DNA from: Gloeophyllum trabeum ATCC 11539
Lineage: Eukaryota; Basidiomycota; Agaricomycetes; Gloeophyllales; Gloeophyllaceae
Assembly (NCBI RefSeq): GCF_000344685.1
Contig: NW_006920415.1
Coordinates: 743,555-807,554, forward strand
Direction: 5' to 3'
DNA length: 64,000 nt
Shown here: piece by piece, positions 1-12,525 of the stretch
Layout: every line of letters begins with the position of its first letter
Position numbering within the stretch: the stretch's first letter is position 1
Notes under the pieces: model-generated
The model's database searches: none
The model's input: only the letters and a program-made list of their open reading frames with translations
What the model was told of the DNA's origin: nothing
Position numbers and translations under genes: made by a program

Positions 1-1198
1 CAAGCCCTGCGGTCATGGTCACAACGGACCTTTGGCAAATATGCGCCCACCAATAGCTCTGTCAAGAGAACTACTATATTATAAGCACTGTTTATAACCA
101 GTCTTATGCATCAGGAAGTAGAGAGGTGTTCCTGTATGTCTGAGTCAGTGCAGAAATATCATCAACTGAGAAGTGTTTGGGATCTTTCAGCACTGAACAA
201 TGTGATCTTAGGGATCAAAGATATATATAAGTAGTTATAAGCTATTACCTATGTGTACATGGATGACAGAGGCTTGTTGATTCCCGACAATCGACCACAC
301 AAAACATAAACCCAGGCAGAAGAGGAGCCGCCACAAATTGCCTTATCAAGGTGGTCCTCTCTCTTATGTGATGCTTTCGGGGTCCTGTTCACTTTAGGGG
401 GTTGCCGTCGCGCGTTTTCTGGCCGTTGGCCCCTTGGAGCCATCTATCGTCTGGCAAGGCTACAGTGGATAATGCCGCGTAAGATGATAGATGGCTTGCA
501 GGCAAGTGAGTCCGACTGCTCTGGAATATGATCCAGATAGCGTACCGTTCTAAAGCACTAGTCGTCTAGGTCGTGGTACATATGAGGTCCATGTGCGATC
601 CCCTCTATTATAAGCAGCTGCTCAGATATTGGACCGATTTACAGCATTGACCGTGACGTCGCAGGCCGAACCCTATCGAGCGCATTATACGACACAACAA
701 ACATAGCATTATCAACTTCATGTACACAAATTTTGATTACAACGTGCATTGATGAATCCCAGGTGCAGCTACAGTAGAGCCGTACATGCACGGCTCAAAG
801 GATGAAATTATGGAAACAAATGTAGGGGGGAGGGCGCGGAACGTAATTAGTGAGGGAGTGTAGGCTTGTGAGCAACGAGAAACGTGGACAGAGGCAGACA
901 CTAAAAAATATACGTGCAGTAGCGGGCTCCGAGATGATTATATGAAGTATGTACTTGCGAAAATTGCTGCGAAATTGTCGAAATAGATATTTGGATAAGT
1001 GACAGGATTAGCTGAAGGTTAGGATCGGCCGGCCGTCATGAGAGCAAGAAGAGCCACTGGCTGATGTGAAGAAGTCCGGAGCAGGGGATGCAGGATACAA
1101 CGGATGCTTAACAGAGGCGGGCAAGCAGATTAGAAGTCGCTTAGAGTAATGAATATTAACGATTGCTTTGCGTATGATAATGTTCCCGGCTAGGACAT
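1..1198. other. Non-coding flank downstream of STE12
   Basis: No reading frame here has recognisable protein features. The part next to 1199 should contain the 3' UTR of the minus-strand STE12 gene. I see no convincing repeat or RNA gene in the rest. Confidence 0.5.
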
Positions 1199-4100
1199 TC
1201 ACATCACGACCTGCGGCTCAACTTGTCCCATGGCGGCGCTATAGTAGCTTGCAGGTTCTGCCACATACCGGTCACCCTGGGATGCGTCAACAGGATAAGC
1301 TTGACCGTAGGAAGGCGGGCCGTTTCTCGGACTGGCATATGAACCCGGAGCAGAAGCGCTGTACTGCATAGATGGCCGATGCGGGTACGTCTCCCCGTAG
1401 GCTACAGGCACAGGAGCGGTGTAAGAAGGAACATCGGGCTCCAGGTGGTCAAAATTGATCATCTGAGACATCTGCTCCTGGAGCTGGCCATTGGAACTTT
1501 GGCGAGAATGCGAACCTTGCGCGATCATACCAGCAGGCGCGCTCTGGTCATGCATGTAGTCCAAAGACACGGAGCGATTCGCAGGACTTGAGTGCGCTGA
1601 TTGCGAGTAGTGATTGCTAACAGCCATGGCGTAGGGGTGGTAACCACGAGCTCCCGCGGCGGCGTAACTGGTAGCAGAAGAAGGTCTTCGGATGCCATCC
1701 GTGACTCTGAGCATCGACGGCGTCGCGCTACGGTATCGCCTGGCCGGCCCAGACACTGAAGGAACACCTGCATACTCCATTGACGAAGGGTACAATGTAG
1801 ACTGATCGAAAGTCATCTTATGCGAGGGTGCTGACATCGACGCCGCGTGTCCATACTCAGGATATGCGAATGGCGGTTGCTGGGTCGAATGGAAGGAGTT
1901 GGCACGACCAACGAGATGTGACGGTGGCGGCGACGGCGCACTGGCAGAAGTGAAAGCAGGGCTAGGCTGGTTCCTGGCATCGCCATACAGATAAGGACTG
2001 TGCTCAGGCGACCCTGCCATATAAGCAAATTGAGGTGTCCCAACAGCGCTCGGCGCCTCAGGCACATAGTAGACATCCTGAGCGCCGTCGATGTAGGTGG
2101 TATTGCCCTGATCGACGGAAACACCCTGCAAGCCCATCACGTTCCCTTGGGTGTCCATGACAGCGGAACCCATACCGCTCATGCCGTCCACTCCATTAAC
2201 ATAGCCCATCCTAGGATCAACGTAAGGCATAGAACCATCATCACCGTCAAGCTCGTCGATGTCTTCGCTCTCGATGTCGGCGTAGCCCTCGTCAGCACCC
2301 ATCGTTGCACCATCGGCGTCGGCGCGGAGATGAATCCGAGTATGCTGAGCAAGGTTGTCCGATCGAGAGAACCGCTTCTGGCAACGATTGCACTGGAACG
2401 GCCTCTCCATTGTATGGGTCCTCAGGTGACGCTTCAGATGCTCCATGCGCTTGAAGAGTCTCCCGCAGGAGAATAGCGGGCAAACAAATGTTTTCGGCAT
2501 GCCACTGGGGTGCAGACCGTTCACAGCATCAGTCGCAGGTACGCAGGACTCTGTAGGCAAAGTGGCCGAGCGCGTCGCGCCCGAGGATTGTTGGAAGTCC
2601 GCATAGCTGTTCGTCGGTAGCATAGGATGGGAGTAACCACGCTCGACTCGGGGTCTATCCTCCGAACTGCCTCCAACACCGATGATGCCGTCCTCGTCAG
2701 CAGCTGCGGACTGGGACACGGTGGCATGCGCCTGAGGAGGGTAAGAAGCTTGCGTAAGAGGAGGTATTGAAGCATTCATCGCTTCAACCTTCGCTACAGT
2801 CTCTTGAGCGATCTTTATCCGTCGCTCTTGTTCCTTCTCAATCGGATTCGCTGGGCTCATCTCTCCCCGAGCTTGAGCGAAGAACATATCAGCAGCGCTC
2901 ATGTCACTGTCAGAAGGGCCATAGCCGACGGTGACGTCGGTGGGCCGTGTCGACTGATCATCGCGGAGAGGAGTCTTGCGTGTCGACTTGGTCGTCTTCT
3001 TCCGCCGCTGTTTGTAGCTGGGAGAACCCTCGAAAAGAGAAAACGCCGAGAAGAACGGATTGTTGGGTCCCCGGAGTGCAGACCCAGCAGTGGCTCCGTT
3101 CCTAGACGCTTGTTCATCAGTGGAGTCCGCAGCGGGATCAGTACCATCGGCTTCTGGATCGCCTTGTCCTTCCGCAGGACTTCCTGACTTCAGGGCATCA
3201 GCTCTGCGCACCGCAGCCTCCAATTCGCCCTCGCCTTCGACGCCACCCTGAGCCTTACTGAACTGGTCGTACAACGAACGGGTGTGATCGTACGTGAAGG
3301 ACGCAGCGGGTTCGCCCACAACAACAGTGGTGGGCTCAGCACCCATCTTCTCACGCTTCAGGTCCCGTTCTAAGGCATCAAGGAAAAGACGATCATGCGG
3401 AACAGAAAACCTATCGGAGGCAAGTGAACCCAATGAGCGACGGACAACAAAGATCCATGTTAATCCACCTACCAATAGAAGACTTTCTGCTTCTTCTGGG
3501 TGCGTATGCATTGGTACTTGAACAGGAGGTCAAGGAAGGGAGACTGTACAGGAGGGCAGGTTAGCCTGACGTGTCATAGGTACAATGGACGTCTAAGAGC
3601 CTACCTTCGGCTCCTCCAAACACGCATCCACACCCGGCTTCAGATTACGCAGATCACTGAAAACACCCTCCTCGAATTTCTTCATGTTCCTCACTGGACG
3701 ACCAAACGCCTCGAAGCGAAAGACCAGTGCGCGGACGATGTCCGTACCAGTGATGTGGTAAAGACCACCCCACAGAACACAGGAGACATACTCGTGATTC
3801 GGGAGAAGGAATCTGTTCAAAGCGGGGTGGTTCGACTGCGGGTGGCCGATAGGAAACGATGTGCCGCTCTGCTCCTGATCCAAGGCTGACACTTCGGCAT
3901 CGCTCCATCGCGAAGGTGCGGTGGCCAAGAAGAATTTCAGCCTGTCAAGATGGGCAAGGTTGTCCTGCTCCTGCTGCGTCAGCGGACGACTTGTGCCGCG
4001 TGCGCTCTCCCTCGACGAGGAGCTGGGCATAGGCGCTAATGGCAGTGACCCTTGGGGTAGTGAACCTGGATGGGGTCGCGGTGGCGTTTGTGATTGCGAT

Positions 4101-4363
4101 TGGTCTGGAGGACAGTCTTCGTCTTCGTGAGGAGCTGGGACTGCGGATCTGACTTGCAACATTAGAGATGAAGAATAACTACTGTTCGGAGGAAGTTGTG
4201 AATAGTTGTACGAGTCAGACGACGACCTCTGTCCTTGTTGGTGATACAAAGACATAGGGGAAGTTGGTGCTGGGGCCGAAGTCGAATGCGAAGTAATAGT
4301 TGAATCGTAACTGGGGCCTGCAAAGAAATGATGTTGGGCCGGGTGACATATTTGCGTGTCCAT
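1199..4363 (-). CDS. STE12: STE12-type transcription factor with C2H2 zinc fingers
   Basis: Sequence-specific nuclear transcription factor of the pheromone/filamentation MAP-kinase pathway. Exons (minus): 4363-3605, 3543-3473, 3410-1199; introns of 61 and 62 nt (GTAGGC..CAG and GTAGGT..TAG). The spliced protein is about 1,013 aa. The STE homeodomain-like region starts near residue 160 (LDRLKFFL, then HPALNRFLLPN, GGLYHITGTDIVRAL, MKKFEEGVFSDLRNLKPG). It runs across both introns, with exon 2 supplying SPFLDLLFKYQCIRTQ and exon 3 opening with FSVPHDRLF. Two C2H2 fingers follow in the middle (CPLFSCGRLFKRMEHLKRH and CNRCQKRFSRSDNLAQH), then a long Ser/Pro/Tyr-rich tail. A STE domain combined with C2H2 fingers is the basidiomycete STE12-alpha arrangement. 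The start is the ATG of MDTQICHP; its upstream frame is less convincing. The identity is strong; the exact N-terminus is less sure. Confidence 0.93.
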
Positions 4364-7300
4364 TAGTTTAGCTGTATGCAATATAGGGAACGTCTTCCGT
4401 CGGTCTGGGTGGGGAGAGCGTAGACTGATATCGGAGTAGAGATGGGGTAAGCGACGATGCCTACCCTGAAAAAGGCGCGGCAACGCACCCTGTGCAACCT
4501 CGTCGACCACCGCAACGACGAAGAACGCCTCCTCAACTGTGGACTCAAAGGCTCTCGAGTAAAGACCGATAGACCGATTACAAGCAAGTGCAATACAAGA
4601 AAAGACGAAACGGTCGGGAGCGTATAATCCAGCGGAAGGACGCGGTGGACGGATGAGGAGGCGCACAGCAAAGCAGTTATAGGGGGGACCAGATCTATGT
4701 ATGGCCGTCCATCCGGCGCTCCGGCCAGACTCCGGCCTTGGGCTCCCCATTGCTGGTAACTCCGGCTGGTTCCCCTTGCCGAAGGCAACCTCGGACCGAA
4801 TCCGAAATCGCCGGCGCCTAATCGGCAGGCATTTCCTGCTCTCCTTTCGTCTGTTGCGAAGTGAGATCTCGCAGACTGCTGATGCACTTGAATCTGTACG
4901 TAACTGCCGTCGATTCATGACGAATATCTTCTGTCAAGATAACCTCTACGAAGTATTCTTTCGGGATCGAGCTCGTCCCCAGCGGTGCCCACAGACTGTA
5001 TAAGGCGCGAGTTGCAATAAATCTGTGTGGCTTGATGGATAAAAGCCCACCAGCCTCCTCCCCCGCACAGCCCTGATAAATCCGCTGGGTACGGGCGAAG
5101 GCAGGAAACTCTTGCAGGCTAGACCTGATAGACCAGGACACCTATCTTTTCTAACATTGGATCGATTGGGTCACCTGTCCGCAAGAGAGGACTTCCTGGA
5201 CTCACAGTGCGATCGTGTTGCATACTTTGGTTCTCAGGGAGGTAAGCTATTCCTGTTCATGCCGTCCTCGAGGAGGATTGGACCGCAAGCTACCGGAGAC
5301 ATTACCCATTCCTGCACTACCGTATTTCCCGTGCCCCGGTGGGTAATGCTATTGAATGACCTTTTCGCGGCGTGTACAAGGCTGACTTTCCCCCTCTCGT
5401 ATGCTCGGGACCGACGGCGTTACACCAGAGGCTATAGCCTCTCTTGGGCAGCGCGTGACAAGGGGGTCTTGCATTTCATTCCGCCTAGGCACAAATTTCC
5501 TTTCCCCCGAAGTCGCGATTACGTCGAAGGACACCTGTGCTGCTCAGGGGGTTCCTGTGCTGCATATCTCCGTTACATACGTATACACGAGCTCGTATGC
5601 AGGTCGGCCTCTACCTCGTGTAGATTGAATTGCACGACAATCACGGAAAGCGCACGCGCGTGACACATGGCATTCCGGCAACTTTCAATTGTGAGGACCT
5701 CGGAAGCTCGAGTTCGTTGCGTACTTACGCTTGGGACGTGCAGAAACCCGGTTAGCGCTCAACCGCATGGACTGCACACAGCCTGTACAATCGGGTACAT
5801 TGGCAATGACTGGATTACCCTCCCGGGCAACCGAAAAGATTAATATTTCGATGTTCATCATCATAGCCTCCTCTACGAAGTTAAGTCCCTTCCTGAGATT
5901 GAACTTTGGTAGGTCCTAAATAGTCCGGGTAGCTTTAACGGTGCTACCGGCCGTGGTGTCCCACCAGCCACAAACCGTTGATCTTTCCATTTCTCCGTCT
6001 CCCGCCCCCGCCCGTGCTCACCAGGCACGCGAGATCAGCGCAGGGAATGAAATCAGATACGCTACCCAAAATAAGATAATGATGGATCGTCAGCGCAGCC
6101 TTCTCGATTCCATGCCTGGGGGCCCGTGTCGACTGGACGTAGGGTGACCGTGGTTCGGCCTCTCGCCGCCCGGCGAGCAGAATCCCCCCTCGTGGCCTTT
6201 GTGCCCTGTTGTGCCTCAGATGTTTTCCCCCCTTCGACGTCCGTGTCAAGTCCGTGTACCTCCCTTCATCAAGATGAAGGCACAGGCTGTGCCGCTGTGG
6301 CGGAGTGTGGCTGCTCGTCATTGAGCTACTTTGCTCCCGATGATCTCGCAAAGGTCCGCGGGAGCAATTCGAATCTTCCCAGACCCAAAGGACCGGATAC
6401 GCGGTTTCTTCCTGCTTCGCACCACGTGGAGCCACGAGGGAGGCCTAAGATTGGAGATCGCGGAGGCATCCGACGTGTACCAGAGGAGTTATCGGTCTTG
6501 CGGCATTGCTCTGTACGGTCACGACCATCATGTTCATCAAAATTGCTGGCATTTTGGATGGCTGACTATTGAACGATGGGTGATCTGCTGCGCCTTCTGC
6601 AGAGCTTTGGCGGATGGCCTATAGACTCCGGGCAACATTTCTGCCCGTTCTCGATGTATTTTTACGACGAGGACTGTTTCTGCCAACACAAAGTACATTT
6701 CAGAATGGACCTTGGATCTGAGAACGCACAGATCGTTTCAGACTACGCACAAGGTACGTACTTCTGGCCTCAGGGCTGCAGACTTCCCGCAGATCCCGCA
6801 GGATTGCAGAGCGTTCGCGCTGCGCAGAAACATTGATGACCTTCCAGACAGTCCAGTGTCACCATCGAAAGACCTTAGGTCACTCCAGCCCGAGTTGCCT
6901 CCTTGGTCAAGCATTTCACTTGCCACCTGAAATCCATGTTGGAATGTTAGTACCAAGATATGTAGAGGCAACTGGAGGCGCGAGCGTCCCACTGCCAGGC
7001 AAGTGAGATACACCGTTCGACATCCGATGATGCCGCGGTTCCTACGCTCCCAAACACGATGTTGTACTAGACATGACATGTCACGATGCCGAACACTTTG
7101 AGCTCTAAAAGGTGAATGTTGTCCCGGATACGCAATACAGATATGACACACCTTACAGAAAATACAAAGCCAGCAGCTTGGAGGGCTGCGCGGCCATGAG
7201 CCGAAACATCAACAGAATTGGACAACTCCAGGTTACAATCTGCGCTTCCGGATCTGGGGCCACAGTGCTGCAATAGATGCACGGCTGAACCTAACGACTA

Positions 7301-9434
7301 GTAGCCACCAGCCCTCTCTATGATCCGTGGCGGAAGGCCTGTTTCCGCTGAAGTGGAACTGAGCCATCGCAAACTGACAAGAGGACTGCGCGATCAGCAT
7401 GTCATCCGTGGCCTGAAACGATGGATGGCCGCACTGGGATAGAACATAAAATCAAGGCCATCGTTCTGAATCTCTCCAGCATCCAGGGCCGATTCTCGAC
7501 GCTGAGTGAAGTTAGGGTCACAACAATCCTGGCTTGGAAACTGGAACTCCCGTGACCAGACCCCGCCCTCCGCTTGAAGATGGACGAGCACATCTACAAG
7601 ATAACACGGACGAAGGCCACGGCGGAGGTCCAGACCGAGGCAAGCCAAAGCGAAACATCAATACGCACCCACAAATCCCCACAAAATCGGGTGGATCGGG
7701 GGGGTACCACATGTGCATACCATGCTGAGATATCGCCAATCATACCAGCGGACTTTTACGCAAGAATCCTGCGCTTCTGTGTAGAGCTAGTGGGTCCCTC
7801 CCGAGGTAGGAAGTCATGGCACGGGAGGCGCGAGGCGCCCAGAGCCGGGCTTCCCGGCGGTCTCAGCAACTTGGATAATAAGACTAGCGCCCACTCCGGT
7901 CAGGCCGGGACGAGCATTGTCCTCATTTCCGATGAAAGCTGCACTTCTCTATGCAGCCGAATCCATTCGCAATCCAGGGGTTAGGGAAGAAAATGTCGAT
8001 GTCGCCATCTTGATAGCACGTACCGACTTCCCAACCTTGGACAAGACAAGGTCCAACGTCCAGGAATACGCTTCCATAATGAACTCTAGCCTGCCAGTCA
8101 CCACAAGCTGATCGGTCCGGAGGCGTAGGCATATCGCTCCGCCAACGACGGGCCAGGACCGAAGGCAACCGTCAGAGGGGGGTCGGAATTCGTGATTCGG
8201 AATTCCAGGAATAGAGCATCGTTAGAATACCTATCTCCAGGTGAGCTCTTGCTTGGCACAGGTAGCGGAAGCCGTTACCCTCGCCCTGGCCTGAGTAAAC
8301 AGTTGGTCAGTGGCTTACACTTGGGTCCATGGCCGGTCACGCGATCCGCAGCTCCCACAACAATGTGCAATTCGTAGGCCTTCTGAACGACTCGCCACGC
8401 ATTACGGCACGGATACTTACAAGTCGCCTCCCCACAGGATCCAGACGTAGTACATGAGGTACATCGGCCTTTGTCAGATTACCTGGTGCCAGATCCCTGA
8501 CCGACCGGGATCGCGATCGCGCGGTATGTAATATTTGGAGAGCCTTCGGTCTTCGCTCAGTAATCGGCGAAGAAAGGGGTGGACTTGATGACCCGTGGCT
8601 GCTGGACTCTGTTCAATGATGACCATCCAGAAGACGGTACAAGCCACCTTGCGGAGGGCGGATATACCCGAATGGAAACTCCACGTACCTATCCAGTCGA
8701 GAATATAGATACTTCCTGATAGTCAGTAACGAATTTACCAGAGCCTTCGAATATTTGCTGAAGACAGAACGTCTCCCATCCACGCGAACTGTGTGTAAGG
8801 TATGCGGCTGTGAGGTAGGCATCTCGAACCGGAAGTGGCACTCGGAAGAAATCGCGACAGACCAAGGTTTCCAGGCGTGGGTGAGCGCGGATGCGATGAA
8901 GCTCGCAACTATCAGATGTGATCGTAATCTCCAATCTTTCAGCTACGCTCCACGGCTAACCATAGCTGGTGTTAACACCGAAGAATGAATCGCAGAAGCG
9001 CCGGTCATCATCGCGGACCGTTGATACTAGCGCCGAGATCCATTCGTCGTTCATTAGCACGGCGGGGCAAGGCTCGTCGGTTCTAGGCAAGCTACGCGAG
9101 GGGCGGTGCTGCAGGCCTTACTTGGTTCCGCGATAGGATGAGGGCTTACATTGGAAGGTCGGAGTACGAAGAACCCCCCAGGAGAGCGGATTCGAGCAAG
9201 TTGGGCCTGTCCGCAAAGATAGATCCGGGGTCATCGGATCATGAACGGTGATCTTCGGACAAGATCAGTGATGCCTGGCGAGTACGGTGCCGACCACACA
9301 CGCGATACGTGCGCAAGGACATGACCTTTATGCTATAGTACGATTGAAGTGAGTGATAGATACAACGCAGAGCGTACTTCTGGACATCATTCGCGGACTA
9401 ACGAAGACGGCCGACAACCGTAAGAGCTTGAGAC
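4364..9434. other. Gene-poor interval upstream of STE12
   Basis: About 5 kb without a recognisable gene. The short frames (for example 5112-5663 and 5944-6435) have no motifs, no sensible splice continuations and no domain-like composition. The section next to 4364 should hold the STE12 promoter and 5' UTR. No tandem repeat or terminal inverted repeat was noticed. It could be long regulatory sequence or decayed transposon. Confidence 0.4.
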
Positions 9435-10044
9435 TCACGAGAACCATCCTTTAGGTTTATACTCGTCGTCGTCTTTGACTTCCCCATCTCTCCTCTTCCG
9501 AATCTCCTCCAGGATATTCTTGACACCTTCGACGTCCCCGACACTGGCCCTCCCGCCACTCCAGTCGACCACAACAGGCCACTTGAAGGCTGAGGGGTTC
9601 GACGATGCCAGCTTCGTCACGCCGTCGAGGGTTTGCGGCTGCTCGCCTGGGGAGGGCGCTGTCGGGTGGGACGAAAGAAAAGTCGACGGTGGAGGAAGAG
9701 AGGCCGACCGAGACGGTAGGTAAGACAGGATAGTACGCAGCTGATCAGGGGTAGGAGGTGTGGACTCGACTACGTCAAGATCGAATTGCAGAGGAGGCGC
9801 GTTAGGTTTCGAAGGTGGATAAGGAGAAGAAACAGCCGCTTTCAGGAGGTTCAGTGCGTTGACTGACGGGGGTGAAGAGGGATTATGGCTGGAATAGTAT
9901 TTTAATTGCATATATGATAGCAACAGTTCAATGTCATACGTACAAGATTGATATTTGCGGCTGCTCAGCAGTCAGTGGAGTTCAGTTATGACTCCACATG
10001 CTAAAACTTGGACGTACCAAGGACCGTTTGAAAGCGCTGAACAT
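9435..10044 (-). CDS. FMP46-like mitochondrial thioredoxin-fold redox protein
   Basis: Putative mitochondrial redox protein of the fungal FMP46/DUF1687 family. Proposed exons (minus): 10044-10018 (27 nt), 9960-9944 (17 nt), 9888-9435 (454 nt), giving 165 aa. Both introns begin GTACGT and end CAG. The joined start reads MFSAFKRSLPQISIFHNPSS. The PQISIFHNPSSP strand-loop is characteristic of the family's thioredoxin-like fold. It continues with FDLDVVESTPPTPDQLRTI and WPVVVDWSGGRASVGD. The basic N-terminus fits import into mitochondria. The open frame alone would begin inside intron 2, so the 17-nt exon matters for the true N-terminus. Function in the family is only inferred from the fold. Confidence 0.75.
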
Positions 10045-10177
10045 CCTGTTATGCTAGGGATGAACGGCCTGGAAATAATTACAGGTCCGCAGAGAGACGC
10101 AGTAGATGATGGCAGGAGTTACCAAGTCGTACTTGAACACGACGCTTTGAAGGCCGAAGCAGAGTCGCGAGCAAAGT
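10045..10177. other. FMP46-like gene upstream region
   Basis: Short non-coding stretch upstream of the minus-strand redox gene. It leads directly into the duplicated block that begins at 10178. Confidence 0.4.
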
Positions 10178-11019
10178 GAAGGCCAGAGGACGCCGAACAC
10201 TGGCTCAGGACACGATCCTCCGCAGTATGACGTAGCACTCACGTGACCGTGTGGCAATAATTACCGCGCCCAAAGACGCGCTGGCTGCTCGTTCGATTAT
10301 TCAAGGACCCATCGTAAAACGCGCGACCGGTCGTGATTATGGCACTAATTACAAGTGGAACGGTTGATTCTGGGCCCCCCTTTATCATACCAGCGGTGAA
10401 ACTCAATGTCATCAGTCCTAGCCTGATAGCAATAATAGGTTCAATCTCAGGAAGGCGCGGGAATCCCATGTAACCTATAATTGTGTCCTGGATTGACATC
10501 CAGGCTGAGAGGACGAAAGGTATCAGGCTAATCGAGCAGGTACATACCTGTATTTACTTGTATTCACGTCTACAGGGGTAACATCGTCGATCGGCCGCAG
10601 AACAAGCGGAAAAGGTGGAAGGAGAAGGCTGGTTCTAGGTATGAACGATATGCATTCTGACTGGATGAAGGTCGGACGAATCCCGATAGTAGGTGCCTTC
10701 GGTACCGTTCAAATGTATTGCAAGCTAAGCAAGTCTTCAGGGCGATCAGCTCAGGCTGCGCCGCGCAGAGTCCAAAGATTTCGCTGTAGTATACTACTGT
10801 TACGATGTGGCAAACATTTAGGTCCCGTTCGCCTGAGGATGACAGTGTTCCGATGACACGATGATGAGAAGCTGACAGAAGCAAATTGAAAGGTAACTCG
10901 ATTGACACTTGCGACATGCGCTTACGACGGCGTCCAGTCTAGTGCTGCGGTAACTGCGCTGAGACAGCTACAGTCGACTCTGTCTTAACCCATAACGGGT
11001 CGTGGAACCCAAAAGTTAT
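10178..11019 (+). repeat. 842-bp direct duplication, copy 1 (likely assembly artefact)
   Basis: Identical by eye to 11297-12138 at a constant offset of 1119. It ends exactly where the N run starts, while copy 2 starts exactly where the N run ends. This is the pattern left when two contig ends that overlap are scaffolded side by side instead of being merged. The identical short frames in both copies (such as the 86-aa frame at 10239 and 11358) are not real gene duplicates. Confidence 0.9.
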
Positions 11020-11296
11020 NNNNNNNNNNNNNNNNNNNNNNNNNNNNNNNNNNNNNNNNNNNNNNNNNNNNNNNNNNNNNNNNNNNNNNNNNNNNNNNNN
11101 NNNNNNNNNNNNNNNNNNNNNNNNNNNNNNNNNNNNNNNNNNNNNNNNNNNNNNNNNNNNNNNNNNNNNNNNNNNNNNNNNNNNNNNNNNNNNNNNNNNN
11201 NNNNNNNNNNNNNNNNNNNNNNNNNNNNNNNNNNNNNNNNNNNNNNNNNNNNNNNNNNNNNNNNNNNNNNNNNNNNNNNNNNNNNNNNNNNNNNNN
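11020..11296. other. Assembly gap (277 N)
   Basis: Run of N between two identical 842-bp blocks. Copy 1 stops inside the left part of the TIR element seen complete at 12088-12525, so the repeat-rich element probably caused the assembly break. Confidence 0.99.
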
Positions 11297-12138
11297 GAAG
11301 GCCAGAGGACGCCGAACACTGGCTCAGGACACGATCCTCCGCAGTATGACGTAGCACTCACGTGACCGTGTGGCAATAATTACCGCGCCCAAAGACGCGC
11401 TGGCTGCTCGTTCGATTATTCAAGGACCCATCGTAAAACGCGCGACCGGTCGTGATTATGGCACTAATTACAAGTGGAACGGTTGATTCTGGGCCCCCCT
11501 TTATCATACCAGCGGTGAAACTCAATGTCATCAGTCCTAGCCTGATAGCAATAATAGGTTCAATCTCAGGAAGGCGCGGGAATCCCATGTAACCTATAAT
11601 TGTGTCCTGGATTGACATCCAGGCTGAGAGGACGAAAGGTATCAGGCTAATCGAGCAGGTACATACCTGTATTTACTTGTATTCACGTCTACAGGGGTAA
11701 CATCGTCGATCGGCCGCAGAACAAGCGGAAAAGGTGGAAGGAGAAGGCTGGTTCTAGGTATGAACGATATGCATTCTGACTGGATGAAGGTCGGACGAAT
11801 CCCGATAGTAGGTGCCTTCGGTACCGTTCAAATGTATTGCAAGCTAAGCAAGTCTTCAGGGCGATCAGCTCAGGCTGCGCCGCGCAGAGTCCAAAGATTT
11901 CGCTGTAGTATACTACTGTTACGATGTGGCAAACATTTAGGTCCCGTTCGCCTGAGGATGACAGTGTTCCGATGACACGATGATGAGAAGCTGACAGAAG
12001 CAAATTGAAAGGTAACTCGATTGACACTTGCGACATGCGCTTACGACGGCGTCCAGTCTAGTGCTGCGGTAACTGCGCTGAGACAGCTACAGTCGACTCT
12101 GTCTTAACCCATAACGGGTCGTGGAACCCAAAAGTTAT
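11297..12138 (+). repeat. 842-bp direct duplication, copy 2
   Basis: Second copy of 10178-11019. It continues without a break into the rest of the TIR element after 12138, so this copy is likely to be in the true context on its right side. Confidence 0.9.
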
Positions 12139-12525
12139 GGGTTTCTGCAGACTATGGGTTACCAGAACGTGTGACATTGTGTGACTACCTAGTACGCGTG
12201 ACAGACAGCCTATCCGGTATAGGCCGGACGTCGTTTATGACACCGTTTAGATACGAAATCTTGAGTCTGGTATGGGTTATCTTCTGAAATACCATGAGAA
12301 CCAAAAATTAAGGGTCCAGATGGTCCAGACTCTCGTGAGAAGGAGACCTGTACCTTCCTAATATAGGTTGTTTTATGGGTTATGACCCTTCAGAAAGCTA
12401 TGGGTTATGGGATACGGCAGACTTATGGGTTTTTACTATCTACCATGTCGGTGGAAGCCAAAAACCTATGGGTTATTACAGGTTATGGGTTATGACAGGT
12501 ATGGGTTAAGACAGAGTCGACTGTA
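12088..12525. mobile_element. TIR element (MITE-like) with 26-bp perfect inverted ends
   Basis: The ends 12088-12113 and 12500-12525 are perfect inverted copies over 26 nt (core CAGTCGACTCTGTCTTAACC). The outermost bases are TA on both sides, as expected for a TA target duplication. The inside (about 390 bp) has no coding frame and is crowded with ATGGGTT/GGGTTAT motifs, at roughly 12135, 12153, 12270, 12374, 12401, 12425, 12468 and 12485. This looks like a non-autonomous Tc1/mariner-type element. The superfamily is inferred only from the TA flanks. Confidence 0.75.

Noticed and set aside
5112..5663. 183-aa plus-strand frame
   Set aside because: No domain-like composition, no splice partners and heavy overlap with other frames; likely chance.
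10239..11618. Pairs of identical frames (86 aa at 10239 and 11358; 115 aa at 10570 and 11689) looking like duplicated genes
   Set aside because: They lie in the two identical blocks around the N gap, have no motifs, and the duplication is probably an assembly artefact.
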